The position numbers were made by a program, and so were the translations under genes. Source: Arsukibacterium sp. UBA3155 (GTDB taxonomy: Bacteria > Pseudomonadota > Gammaproteobacteria > Enterobacterales > Alteromonadaceae). Taken from it: a stretch of DNA of 64,000 nucleotides. Under the pieces are notes generated by a model that ran no database searches, was not told where the DNA came from, and saw only the letters and a list, made by a program, of their open reading frames with translations. The stretch covers positions 141,680 through 205,679 of the forward strand of contig DEYP01000013.1 of NCBI GenBank assembly GCA_002364615.1, in the 5' to 3' direction. Positions 8,029-16,457 of this stretch are shown here, piece after piece (positions within the stretch are counted from its first letter, which is position 1; each line of letters opens with the position of its first letter).

Positions 8029-10000
8029 TAATAGCCTCCGACTTATTTGCTGCAGTAAGCCTGCTACTGCCCCGGCGATAGCGCTTATCAAGCAGTGCCA
8101 CCAGCGCGCCCAGTGCCATTAGCAGCCCACCCAGCCAAATCCAACGCACAAAAGGTTTAACGTAAAGTCGCAGTGCCCAGGCATTGTCCGGCAGCGCCTC
8201 GCCCAATGATACGTAAAGATCACGGCTTAATCTGGCATGCACTGCCGACTCGGTCATCACGGTGCGCTGAATTTGATAAAAACGTTTCTCGGCATGCAAC
8301 TGGCTGATTAGCTGTCCTTTACTGTTATGCACGGCAATTTCAGCCGCTTCGCCACCAAAGTTCGCGCCCTGCAACGGGTAGACTTCCAGTAGGGTAAACT
8401 GGTAACCGGCCAGGCTGATGCTGTCGTTAATTTGCATCCGCACATCGCGCTCGACACTGTAGGTTTTAGTCATGGCCACCCCCACCACCAACACGGCAAA
8501 ACCGATATGGGCGATAGTCATGCCATAGTGGCTGGCGTGTAACTTAAACGCGCCTTTGCTAACCGAACCAAACTGGCTAAGCCGCTGGTATAACTCGTAT
8601 AATGCGGATAAGCCCACCCAGGCGCCTAACAGCAACCCCAGCAAGGCTAAATTTGCCTGGATACTTTGCATCGCAGCCAGGGTACCGAGGGCCAACGTCA
8701 GACTGGCCAGTGCAATTAAACTAAAAGGCCCAAGTAATGGCTTCACCGGTTGCTGTTTCCAGCGCACCCAGGGCCCGAGGCCAAGCAACAACGCAAATGG
8801 AATAGTCAGGTAGTAAAACATCTGGTTAAAAAATGGTTCGCCAATCGAAATGGTGCCCAGCCCCAACTCTTTATGGAACAGCGGGAATAGCGTGCCTAGA
8901 AACACCACCAGGGTGGCGGTTAATAAAAAGACATTATTGCCCCATAGCATCACTTCGCGCGAAAACAACTGATAACGGGCCTGACTGCGCACTGAATTCA
9001 TCCGGCTGGCATATAACGCCAGCGAGCCACCAATCACCAGCAGCAAGAATATCAGTAAGAATATACCGCGGTCGGGATCGGCAGCAAACGAGTGCACCGA
9101 TACCAACACGCCGGAGCGGACTAAAAATGCCCCGACCAGACTTAACGAAAAAGCCCCTAATGCCAGTAATACCGTCCACGATTTGAACGTACCGCGCTTT
9201 TCGGTCACCGCCAGGCTGTGTAGTAACGCCGTGCCTACCAGCCAAGGCAGGAAAGACGCGTTCTCAACCGGGTCCCAGAACCACCAACCGCCCCAGCCCA
9301 GCTCGTGGTAGGCCCACCAGCTGCCAAACATAATGCCTAAGGTTAAAAACAACCAGGCTGCCAGGGTCCAGGGCCGGGCCCAGCGCGCCCAGGTACTGTC
9401 AAATTTACCACCAATTAATGCGGCGATCGCAAAGGCAAACGACACCGCAAAGCCCACGTAGCCCATATACAATAGCGGCGGGTGGATGATCATGCCAAAA
9501 TCCTGCAACAGCGGATTTAAATCCATCCCCTCGACCGGATAAAACGGCAAACTACGGGCAAACGGATTAGACATAAACAACGAAAATGCAATAAAGCCGA
9601 TGTTAATAAGGCCCAGCACACCCAGGATCCGGCCCTGCATTAACAACGGCAGGCCTTTGGAAAATATCGCCACCAGCGCAGTCCAGCCAGACAACATTAA
9701 GATCCACAGCAGCATTGAGCCTTCGTGGGAGCCAAAGCTGGCGGTGATTTTGTAGTACCAGGGTAAAATTGAACTGGAATTGGTCGCGACATTAATCACG
9801 GTAAAATCGCTGGTTAAGAACGCATGAACCAGCGCCAGTTTTGCCAGCAAACAAAAAATAAATAAACCAATCGCCAACGGTTTGGCCTGCAGCAATGCCC
9901 GTTGGTTACCACTAAAACTGCCATAAAATGGCACTATTGCCAGTAGTACTGATAATGCCAGAGCAAAGGTCAGTGCCAGCTGGCCATATTCAGCTATCAT
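8021..10000 (-). CDS. ccmF: Haem lyase CcmF
   Basis: CcmF is the large polytopic inner-membrane subunit that attaches haem, delivered by CcmE, to apocytochrome c on the periplasmic side. The 659-residue protein has many hydrophobic segments. The tryptophan-rich WWD haem-handling motif is seen as WGGWWFWDPVENASFLPWL (about residues 236-254). The histidine in IIHPPLLYMGYVG lies near 173. A large periplasmic domain precedes the last helix. Length and motifs are those of the standard family. It is 11 bp downstream of ccmE and overlaps ccmG. Confidence 0.96.
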   Translation of the reverse strand: MIAEYGQLALTFALALSVLLAIVPFYGSFSGNQRALLQAKPLAIGLFIFCLLAKLALVHAFLTSDFTVINVATNSSSILPWYYKITASFGSHEGSMLLWILMLSGWTALVAIFSKGLPLLMQGRILGVLGLINIGFIAFSLFMSNPFARSLPFYPVEGMDLNPLLQDFGMIIHPPLLYMGYVGFAVSFAFAIAALIGGKFDSTWARWARPWTLAAWLFLTLGIMFGSWWAYHELGWGGWWFWDPVENASFLPWLVGTALLHSLAVTEKRGTFKSWTVLLALGAFSLSLVGAFLVRSGVLVSVHSFAADPDRGIFLLIFLLLVIGGSLALYASRMNSVRSQARYQLFSREVMLWGNNVFLLTATLVVFLGTLFPLFHKELGLGTISIGEPFFNQMFYYLTIPFALLLGLGPWVRWKQQPVKPLLGPFSLIALASLTLALGTLAAMQSIQANLALLGLLLGAWVGLSALYELYQRLSQFGSVSKGAFKLHASHYGMTIAHIGFAVLVVGVAMTKTYSVERDVRMQINDSISLAGYQFTLLEVYPLQGANFGGEAAEIAVHNSKGQLISQLHAEKRFYQIQRTVMTESAVHARLSRDLYVSLGEALPDNAWALRLYVKPFVRWIWLGGLLMALGALVALLDKRYRRGSSRLTAANKSEAINA

Positions 10001-10011
10001 CGCCCTGCCCC

Positions 10012-10542
10012 TTAATACGTTGGTTTATCTGCTGGTTTACGGTAGTCATTCTCGGCAGCGCTGTCACCCGTGGCAAAATTGGCCTGCGAGGGTGGCACGT
10101 GTCGGATCCCTTTCATCGCTTCGGCGACTTCTGCAGGCATATATTCTTCGTCATGCTTGGCCAGTACTTCCGTTGCCGCAATAACATCCGGTGCCTGCAA
10201 GGTGCCTTGCGCGACAATGCCCTGCCCTTCGCGAAACAAATCAGGCAAAATGCCTTCATACTCTACCCAGACGGTCGGGCCGGTATCAACCAGCTGAAAA
10301 CGAACTTTTAAACTTTGCGGATCGCGTGACACTGTACCGGGCACTACCATGCCACCGATACGCAGGCGCTGTCCGACTATCGGTTTTACTTTATCTTTCC
10401 CCAGCCCCTCCACCAATTGAGTGGGGGTGTAAAACAAGTCAATGTTTTGCTGCAAGGCAAATAGCATGGCACCGACGGCACCGGTGATTAGGCTGATAAT
10501 GAGTAAAATCGACAACAGGCGTTTTTTACGTCTTGGCTGCAT
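10012..10542 (-). CDS. ccmE: Haem chaperone CcmE
   Basis: CcmE binds haem covalently in the periplasm and carries it from the CcmABCD complex to CcmF. The 176-residue protein has an N-terminal signal anchor (about 9-30) and an OB-fold core with [15 protein letters not shown]. The haem-binding motif AKHDEEYMP has His130 and Tyr134, the same positions as in E. coli. The C-terminal tail is flexible. Its start overlaps the ccmD stop by one base (TAATG type), indicating coupling. Confidence 0.96.
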   Translation of the reverse strand: MQPRRKKRLLSILLIISLITGAVGAMLFALQQNIDLFYTPTQLVEGLGKDKVKPIVGQRLRIGGMVVPGTVSRDPQSLKVRFQLVDTGPTVWVEYEGILPDLFREGQGIVAQGTLQAPDVIAATEVLAKHDEEYMPAEVAEAMKGIRHVPPSQANFATGDSAAENDYRKPADKPTY

Positions 10543-10742
10543 TAGATTTGTTGCTCCTGATACTGCTTAACTCGTTGTTCGCGGGCAATCGTCGCTTTTA
10601 ACTGCTGCTTAAATTGGTGTTGCTGATACACACTGACGGTAATTAACCCAAGCAACAGCAAATAGGTAATACCGAACGACAACCAGACAAAAAAGCCATA
10701 GCCTCCCATGGCCAGAAATTCGCTGAACGACTGAAAATGCAT
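10542..10742 (-). CDS. ccmD: Haem exporter accessory protein CcmD
   Basis: CcmD is a small membrane protein that holds CcmC and CcmE together and helps release holo-CcmE. The 66-residue protein has one transmembrane helix (about 16-37) preceded by [15 protein letters not shown], the family signature. A basic, Gln-rich cytoplasmic tail follows. The true start is the ATG at 10742: TAGGAGG lies about 7 bases upstream and the start is 2 bases after the ccmC stop. A longer reading back to 10874 would run inside ccmC and is not credible. Confidence 0.93.
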   Translation of the reverse strand: MHFQSFSEFLAMGGYGFFVWLSFGITYLLLLGLITVSVYQQHQFKQQLKATIAREQRVKQYQEQQI

Positions 10743-10744
10743 GA

Positions 10745-11479
10745 TTAGCCTCCTACCAGCTTTCTGACCCAGGGCCGGTGCTGTTCGTTCATTAATATGG
10801 CAGTGCGCAGCCTTAAGCAGGTTAACGCCAACAGTAATACGGCAAACGCCAGAATACTGATTAACAATGGCCACAACATGCTGGGGTCAATGGATGGTTT
10901 GGCAAACTTAGTAATACTGGCCCCCTGATGCAGGGTATTCCACCACTCTACTGAAAAATGAATAATGGGTAAGTTAATCACCCCGATTAATGCCAGCAGG
11001 CTGGACACTTTAGCGCCCACTTGCCGGTCACTGAATGCGCCATTTAACGCGATAACACCTAAGTATAAAAATAACAGAATAAGTTCCGAGGTTAAGCGGG
11101 CATCCCATACCCACCAGGCGCCCCACATAGGTTTGCCCCAGGCCATACCGGTCACCAGTGCAATGACAGTATACACCGCGCCAATTGGCGCGATGGCCAG
11201 CACGGCCCAGTGGGCCACTTTAATTTGCCAGACAAGCGCCACAAACGCCGCACTGGCCATGGCTGCGTAAGCGCCCATTGACATAATGGCGGATGGCACA
11301 TGAATATGAATGATCCGGTAACTGTCACCTTGTTGATAATCAGCCGGGGTAAATGCCAACCCCCAGATATTGCCAAGCAGCAGAAGTGCCAGCGCACTCA
11401 CCATCAGGTAAGGCAGCAGTTTGCCGCAAAAATGATACAGCGTTTCACTTTTTGCGTACGGATCTAACCACTTAAACAT
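10745..11479 (-). CDS. ccmC: Haem exporter/CcmE haem-loading protein CcmC
   Basis: CcmC is a six-helix inner-membrane protein that loads haem onto CcmE. The 244-residue protein has the WWD motif WGAWWVWDARLTSELIL (about 119-135). The conserved haem-ligand histidine region RIIHIHVPSA lies near 56-64, and a second histidine is in IIHFSVEWWNTLHQGASI. The length is usual for the family. It sits one base after ccmB in the operon. Confidence 0.96.
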   Translation of the reverse strand: MFKWLDPYAKSETLYHFCGKLLPYLMVSALALLLLGNIWGLAFTPADYQQGDSYRIIHIHVPSAIMSMGAYAAMASAAFVALVWQIKVAHWAVLAIAPIGAVYTVIALVTGMAWGKPMWGAWWVWDARLTSELILLFLYLGVIALNGAFSDRQVGAKVSSLLALIGVINLPIIHFSVEWWNTLHQGASITKFAKPSIDPSMLWPLLISILAFAVLLLALTCLRLRTAILMNEQHRPWVRKLVGG

Positions 11480-11480
11480 A

Positions 11481-12143
11481 TCAACTCACATTAATTCGCA
11501 AGGCACTGGTTACCGCCATCGGCACCAGCGCTAACGCCAATAATAACATGGCAAGTAAAATGGCCAACTGCCCCTGATACCCCAGCCCGATACTGGCAGC
11601 CTCGATAGCGCTACTGGCAAAAATTAATAGCGGAATATACAGTGGCAAAATCAGTAGCGCCAGTAAAATACCGCCTTTATCAGCAGCCATGGTAAGGGCC
11701 GAGCCAAGCACACTTAGCAGGCTAAGCAACGGGGTACCGAGCAGCAAAGTCAACGCCATTGCACCAAGTGCCGCCTGCTCCAGCCCCAGCAACAGGGCAA
11801 CCACCGGTGACAACAATAGTAATGGCAGCCCGGTGCTTAACCAGTTAGCAAAGGTTTTTGCCAGCACGAACGCCAGCAGGCTATGCCGTCCTGCCACCAA
11901 CTGCTCGATAACGCCATTACGGTAATCGTCTTTAAACAGCCGCTCTGCGGCCAGCAGCACACTGAGCAGTGCCGCAATCCAGATAACCCCCGGAGCAATA
12001 ATACGTAACATATTGGGCTCTGGCCCAATCCCTAATGGAAACAGACTAAGCACAATAATAAAAAACAGGATGGGGTTTAGCCAGTCGGCTTTTTGCCGGG
12101 CCAGTAAGCGCAATTCACGCTGTAAAAAAACCATGCTTACCAT
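11481..12143 (-). CDS. ccmB: Haem exporter ABC permease CcmB
   Basis: CcmB is the membrane permease of the CcmAB ATP-driven complex that releases holo-CcmE from CcmC. The 220-residue protein has six hydrophobic segments and the family stretch FPLGIGPEPNMLRIIAPGVIW (quoted here as two overlapping parts: FPLGIGPEP and IIAPGVIW). ERLFKDDYRNGVIEQLV is also typical. Two starts are possible, ATG at 12143 or 12134; both overlap the ccmA stop and neither has a strong ribosome site. The first gives an N-terminus closer in length to E. coli CcmB. Confidence 0.94.
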   Translation of the reverse strand: MVSMVFLQRELRLLARQKADWLNPILFFIIVLSLFPLGIGPEPNMLRIIAPGVIWIAALLSVLLAAERLFKDDYRNGVIEQLVAGRHSLLAFVLAKTFANWLSTGLPLLLLSPVVALLLGLEQAALGAMALTLLLGTPLLSLLSVLGSALTMAADKGGILLALLILPLYIPLLIFASSAIEAASIGLGYQGQLAILLAMLLLALALVPMAVTSALRINVS

Positions 12144-12832
12144 CGGTAGGCCAGCTCCAGCTGAATTAAGGACTGAAATTGCAACGTAAGCTGCTGATGC
12201 GTCGTTAAGATAATGGCCCCACCCTTATTCAGATGTTCCAGCATATGCTGTTGCAACAGGCTAATCGCGCTTTGGTCCAGTGCAGTAAAAGGCTCATCGA
12301 GGATCCAGATTAACGCCGGGGTTAACCACAACCTGGCCAGAGATACGCGCCGCTGCTGCCCGGCAGATAACATCCGGCACGGCACATCTTCCAGGCCCGC
12401 TAAACCCAGTTTGGCCAGAAGCGCCCAATCATCAGCCGGTTGCAGGGTAGCAGCGGCGCGCCAGAAACGTAAGTTTTCCAGCGCCGTTAATTGCTCATGA
12501 ACACCGCTCTGATGGCCGATATAACATAAGTTAGCGCAATAAGCTGGCAAGCTTTGAGCGAATGGCTTAGCCTGATAATACAAGTGGCCATCGTCGGGCT
12601 GTGCCAGGCCCGCTAAAATACGTAGCAATGAACTTTTGCCGGCGCCATTTTTGCCTTGTATTTGCAGCAACTGGCCGTAACTAAGCTGAAGCGATAATTG
12701 CTCAAATAACACCCGGTCTTGCCGGATGCAACTTAACTGCTGGCCTTGTAACACAGGCCCGGCATTTTTTGTGGCAATGGATGCGGCATCCGTTGCTTCA
12801 GTGCTGGCAGATAGTGGCTGATTTAAGTTCAC
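12137..12832 (-). CDS. ccmA: Haem exporter ABC ATPase CcmA
   Basis: CcmA is the ATPase of the CcmABCDE haem-handling complex on the cytoplasmic side of the inner membrane. The 231-residue protein has Walker A GKNGAGKSS (60-68), the ABC signature LSAGQQRRVSLARL and Walker B LIWILDEPFTALD. The N-terminal 28 residues are a low-complexity Ser/Thr/Ala stretch before the ABC core, longer than usual. The start could therefore be slightly downstream, but no better start with a ribosome site was seen. It is the first gene of the ccm-mlaA operon and diverges from the FliK-like gene across about 100 bp. Confidence 0.93.
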   Translation of the reverse strand: MNLNQPLSASTEATDAASIATKNAGPVLQGQQLSCIRQDRVLFEQLSLQLSYGQLLQIQGKNGAGKSSLLRILAGLAQPDDGHLYYQAKPFAQSLPAYCANLCYIGHQSGVHEQLTALENLRFWRAAATLQPADDWALLAKLGLAGLEDVPCRMLSAGQQRRVSLARLWLTPALIWILDEPFTALDQSAISLLQQHMLEHLNKGGAIILTTHQQLTLQFQSLIQLELAYRW

Positions 12833-12935
12833 TGGCCCTGGTATCGACGGCTGTTAAAATTGCGCGCATAGTAGCATACCGCGGCGGGAATACGAATCAG
12901 AACAACTGCCGGCATGGTGATTAATCAGGGGAAAT

Positions 12936-15056
12936 ATGAACCAGATCAATCTGGAAAAATTACTGCAGAGTCCGCCGTCAGCCGCGCCGTCCAAAGCCGG
13001 CGTAAACAGCGCCGAGCTAAAATTGTTGGTTGGCGAGCTTTACACCGCCAGGCTGCAAATGCTGTCGGGCACCAGTCAGCTGCAACTGCAAACGCCTCAG
13101 GGGCAGCTGAAAATTGCACTGCCCGCTCAGCTGGCTCAGCAAATCAGTCAGCAATTTGGCCCGCAGTTACAGATAAAGTTAAGCCCCCTTAGCAATAATC
13201 AATTTAGCCTTACCGTACAGGCTATGCCACCAGCGGCCAGCAGTATTGGCCTGAGCACAGCCCAACTGCAACCGGTGATCAGTCAATGGCTAAGCCAACA
13301 GTTGCCGGCACTGATGATAAAACCGGACAGTGGCGTTAACCTGACCAGTAACCATGCCCGGGCCGGCATTAGCGCTGGCAGCAACCTGGCCGCGCAGGCT
13401 AACTCTCAGCACTCTCAGCACTCGCAGAACTCGCAGCAGGCTCAGGTCAATCTGCCGGCTAACATGGCTGTCAATCAGTCAGCTCAGGCTCAAACTGCCA
13501 GCCAGGCGATTACGCTGCCAATGCTGCTTGATCTGAAAACCGGTCAGTTGCAATTGTCCGGCACTACCGCTGCCAGCCAGGTTTTGCTTACCTTAACCAG
13601 CAAGGAACTTGCCGCTTTTAGCCGGCTTATTCAGGTTAGCCAGGCAACGTCGGGGCAACCCCCTCCACTAACAGCAGGGCGCCAGAGTGTCTTGCTGACA
13701 ATAACCCCACGCCAAAGCAATTCGCTTCAATTGTCGCTGCAACCTGCTGCAGAGGCCAGGACAGTTTCCGCCAGCCCGGCACGCGCCGAAGCGCTTCCTC
13801 TGAGCCCACCGGCCGCGCAGCAACTGTTACGTGCCCTGGTAAGTCAGCTACCGCCGATTGAGCAACGTATTGCTCCTGATGCCACTAAAATTCGTATCGG
13901 CCAGCTGAGTGTTACGATACCGCCACAACTGTCGGCTACACTGGCCAGTATGGCAAGCATTACGGCAAGCCTGTCCCCGGCCAGCGCCCCGCTAACCCCA
14001 GCAAATAATCTGGTGCCATTGTTGCTGCAATTGCAGGCCCCGCAGAATAAAAACGGACAATGGCAATTGCTGCTGCAAGCCAGCGGACCAAGCAGCACCG
14101 TCACGGTGGGCCAGAACCAGGCCGATCGGCCGATAAACTGGCAGGCCAGCCCAGTTAACGTGCAGGCGGGCACATCGCAGCAGCCACTGAAAAATACCGT
14201 TCAGACAACCCCTGTTATGCAACAGCTATTGCAGCTACCGCCGGAGGTAAAAACTCAGGCCTGGCGTAATTTGCTGCCGTTATTATCTCAACCGTTAATG
14301 CAGCCCGGTAGCATGCCAAATCTGCCGGTAGCGCTGCAACAATTGTTCAGCCAGATCCAGCAAAGCCTGCCAGAAATCAGCAAACCAATAGCGCCGCCGG
14401 CGATCGCGGCTCAGCTTGCTGCCGCACTGCAGTTTCAGCCATTACAAAGCCAGCCAAATCTGCAAACCACAGGCGGCACGCTGGCACTGGCCATTCAGTT
14501 ACTACTGGGCCACTTAAGCCAGAAACAACAAACACCGGCCGGCAACACCGCGGCAAACCGCTTAAGCCAACTGGTATCGCAGCTGGATGGCGCGCAAGCT
14601 GGCAGTGCGCTGCGCCAGTTGGCCAGCTTAAGCAGCCCATTACAGCAAAGCCAGCTGGCCACGGTAGATGCGCAAAGTCAGCTGCAGCAGTGGTTGTTGC
14701 AGTTACCTTTGCAGCAGCAAGGCCAGACTATCCTGCCGCAACTACAAATAGAGCAGCGCGAAGCCGATGGCAGAAGTGGTAGCACCGGTCAGAAGCAGTG
14801 GCAACTGACCATGAAATTCGATTTACACCAATTCGGTAATTTGCTGGCAGTCGCCAAATTACAGGATCATGAGCTGCAACTGCAGTTTTATACCGACCAT
14901 AATCAGGCATTACGGCTGGCCCAGAAATTTCTGCCGCTGTTAAAAGATCGCTGCGCGGCGCAGGGTTTAACCGTCACCAAAGCGGACTGTCAGCTGGGCA
15001 AGATACCTGAAAGCTTACTGCCCCGACACAACAGCCTGCTAACGGTAAAAGTATAA
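12936..15056 (+). CDS. Second FliK-like protein (hook-length-control family C-terminus)
   Basis: A 706-residue, Gln/Ser/Ala/Pro-rich protein with no signal peptide. The last 100 or so residues follow the pattern of the FliK C-terminal domain: a strand pair (WQLTMKFDLHQFGNLLAVAK), then LQLQFYTDHNQALRLAQKFL, then PLLKDRCAAQGLTVTKADC. The start ATG has AGGGGAAAT just before it. It is co-oriented with, and 12 bp from, a FlhB C-terminal-domain gene. The canonical fliK lies inside the fli operon at 35388-37442, so this is a second, divergent copy of unknown role. It could tune the export switch or be a relic. The function is inferred only from the C-terminal pattern and the neighbour. Confidence 0.7.
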   Translation: MNQINLEKLLQSPPSAAPSKAGVNSAELKLLVGELYTARLQMLSGTSQLQLQTPQGQLKIALPAQLAQQISQQFGPQLQIKLSPLSNNQFSLTVQAMPPAASSIGLSTAQLQPVISQWLSQQLPALMIKPDSGVNLTSNHARAGISAGSNLAAQANSQHSQHSQNSQQAQVNLPANMAVNQSAQAQTASQAITLPMLLDLKTGQLQLSGTTAASQVLLTLTSKELAAFSRLIQVSQATSGQPPPLTAGRQSVLLTITPRQSNSLQLSLQPAAEARTVSASPARAEALPLSPPAAQQLLRALVSQLPPIEQRIAPDATKIRIGQLSVTIPPQLSATLASMASITASLSPASAPLTPANNLVPLLLQLQAPQNKNGQWQLLLQASGPSSTVTVGQNQADRPINWQASPVNVQAGTSQQPLKNTVQTTPVMQQLLQLPPEVKTQAWRNLLPLLSQPLMQPGSMPNLPVALQQLFSQIQQSLPEISKPIAPPAIAAQLAAALQFQPLQSQPNLQTTGGTLALAIQLLLGHLSQKQQTPAGNTAANRLSQLVSQLDGAQAGSALRQLASLSSPLQQSQLATVDAQSQLQQWLLQLPLQQQGQTILPQLQIEQREADGRSGSTGQKQWQLTMKFDLHQFGNLLAVAKLQDHELQLQFYTDHNQALRLAQKFLPLLKDRCAAQGLTVTKADCQLGKIPESLLPRHNSLLTVKV
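13401..13436 (+). repeat. Four tandem 9-bp units inside the FliK-like gene
   Basis: Four near-identical 9-mers of the form (a/c)actc(t/g)cag encode NSQ-HSQ-HSQ-NSQ. The unit length is a multiple of three, so gain or loss of copies would keep the frame. It lies in the low-complexity linker. Confidence 0.8.
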
Positions 15057-15068
15057 GGAAAAAAGCAG

Positions 15069-15392
15069 ATGGCCAACGACGATAAGCAAAGCAATAAACC
15101 CCAGCGCAGTGCCACCGCATTAAAGTATGATGGTAAGTCTGCACCGACAATCGTCGCAAAAGGGCATGGCGAACTGGCAGAGGATATTATTACCCTGGCC
15201 AAAGAGCATGGTGTGCTTATTCATCAGGACGATGAATTAAACCGGCTGCTCAGCCAGTTGGAGCTGGGCGATAATATCCCGAAAGAGCTATATGTGGTGA
15301 TTGCCGAGCTAATCGCGTTTTCGTATGTGTTACAGGGTAAATTTCCAGATCAATGGCAGAATATTCACCAACGGATTGATTTAAAAACCTAA
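15069..15392 (+). CDS. fhlB: FlhB C-terminal-domain protein (FhlB-like)
   Basis: A 107-residue cytoplasmic protein that matches only the part of FlhB after its autocleavage site. ATALKYDGKSAPTIVAKGHG parallels AVALKYDQGKFRAPVVVAKG of the real FlhB in this window. The NPTH cleavage motif and all membrane helices are absent. ELYVVIAELIAFSYVLQGK matches the end of the FlhB domain. Such FhlB proteins occur widely next to flagellar genes and can stand in for the FlhB C-terminal fragment in some bacteria (family knowledge). AAGGA precedes the ATG. The stop codon TAA overlaps the A-tract of the repeat at 15391. Pairing with the FliK-like gene suggests a shared role in export specificity. Confidence 0.85.
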   Translation: MANDDKQSNKPQRSATALKYDGKSAPTIVAKGHGELAEDIITLAKEHGVLIHQDDELNRLLSQLELGDNIPKELYVVIAELIAFSYVLQGKFPDQWQNIHQRIDLKT

Positions 15393-15465
15393 AAAGGGTC
15401 AGAGTGAATAAACTAGTAGTAAAAAAGGGTCAGAGTGAATTCTTTATTCACTCTGACCCTTTTTT
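15391..15465. repeat. RAYT-associated repeat: one half-site plus one full palindrome (TGAATAA/TGAATTC subtype)
   Basis: A half-site (A5-GGGTCAGAGTGAATAA) at 15391-15409 is followed 11 bp later by a full palindrome at 15421-15465 with perfect 20-bp arms and a 5-base centre. It lies between two convergent genes. The stop of fhlB uses its first A bases, and the stop of the DUF2802 gene overlaps its last T bases, so it most likely serves as a shared terminator. Confidence 0.88.
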
Positions 15466-15919
15466 AAGACTTGGCCTGGTGCAGGTTAAATAACAGTTCG
15501 GCCTCGGCGCGCGGTAATTCACATTCGCGCATAATTTCTTCTAAATCGGCGCCTAACTGCACCATTTTCATGGCACGGGTATAAATTTTGCTCTCCGGAT
15601 CGGTCAGCGATAGCGCCTGTTGTTGTTCGGCCAGCTCAGTGTAAGCGCCATGTAACTGGCTGAGCTGGTTTTCTAGCGTCAGTACCCGCTGGTCAAGTGT
15701 TAATACCCGCTGGCCTACCCCGATAATGCCGGCACGTAACTCTTCGGTCTCGCTCTGAGCAGCTGTCAGTTGCTGGTTGTTCAGTTCAAGCTGTTTTTCT
15801 AGCACCGCCAGCTGATGACGATTAACATGACGTTGGCGCAGCAGTTGCCAGAATAACAACAGTACCAGCAGTACCAGCAACCCGGTAACAATAGCCTGGC
15901 CCAGCATCCATGGGTTCAT
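15464..15919 (-). CDS. DUF2802 membrane-anchored coiled-coil protein of the chemotaxis cluster
   Basis: A 151-residue protein with an N-terminal transmembrane helix (about 8-27), then a long coiled coil (about 35-115, including two copies of QRVLTL). The short C-terminal helix-turn-helix-like segment MVQLGADLEEIMRECELPRAEAELLF is quoted here by its key parts (GADLEEIM, ELPRAEAELL). This is the DUF2802 layout, reminiscent of SwrB-type motility proteins. It follows cheW by 14 bp and is the last gene of the che operon, the same place as in Pseudomonas aeruginosa (PA1465 position, from memory). A role in motility or array assembly is inferred from location only. Confidence 0.8.
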   Translation of the reverse strand: MNPWMLGQAIVTGLLVLLVLLLFWQLLRQRHVNRHQLAVLEKQLELNNQQLTAAQSETEELRAGIIGVGQRVLTLDQRVLTLENQLSQLHGAYTELAEQQQALSLTDPESKIYTRAMKMVQLGADLEEIMRECELPRAEAELLFNLHQAKS

Positions 15920-15933
15920 TGCCGGTTCTCCGC

Positions 15934-16428
15934 TTACAGACTATTAATTTCTTCCCACTCTTCATCATTGAGAAGTTTGTTTAAATCGACCAGGATCAGC
16001 AACTCGCCTTCACGATTTGATACCCCCTGGATAAAGCGGGCACTTTCGTCTGTACCAACATTAGGCGCAGTATCCACTTCAGACTGCTTCAGGTATACCA
16101 CCTCCGCTACGCTGTCGACCAGAATACCAATAACCTGACGTTCGGCTTCAATAATAACAATTCGACTGTTATCAGTGACATCGCCGGCTTCCAGACCAAA
16201 TCTGGCACGGGTATCAATGACCGTCACCACATTACCCCGCAGGTTAATAATACCCATCACATAGCCGGGTGCTCCGGGTACAGGCGCAATTTCGGTATAG
16301 CGCAGTACTTCCTGTACCTGCATAACATTAATGCCGTATGTTTCTTCCTGCAACCGGAACGTTACCCACTGGAACACCAGATCGGTACTTTCTTTTTTGC
16401 CGGTTGTCTTTACCTGGTTATTGCTCAT
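15934..16428 (-). CDS. cheW: Chemotaxis coupling protein CheW
   Basis: CheW links chemoreceptors to the kinase CheA in polar arrays. The 164-residue protein is a single CheW SH3-like domain with a short N-terminal extension: FRLQEETYGINVMQVQEVLR, then PVPGAPGYVMGIINLRGNVV, then IDTRARFGL. These are hallmark CheW segments. The ribosome site AGGAGCGG precedes the ATG. It lies 29 bp downstream of parP and upstream of the DUF2802 gene. No receptor gene is in the window. Confidence 0.96.
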   Translation of the reverse strand: MSNNQVKTTGKKESTDLVFQWVTFRLQEETYGINVMQVQEVLRYTEIAPVPGAPGYVMGIINLRGNVVTVIDTRARFGLEAGDVTDNSRIVIIEAERQVIGILVDSVAEVVYLKQSEVDTAPNVGTDESARFIQGVSNREGELLILVDLNKLLNDEEWEEINSL

Positions 16429-16457
16429 ATACCGCTCCTGTAAATTGTACTGCCCGC

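Noticed and set aside
12833-12935. A specific sigma-70 promoter pair between ccmA and the FliK-like gene
   Set aside because: A TACTAT-like -10 element can be found for ccmA, but no -35 element at suitable spacing was convincing.
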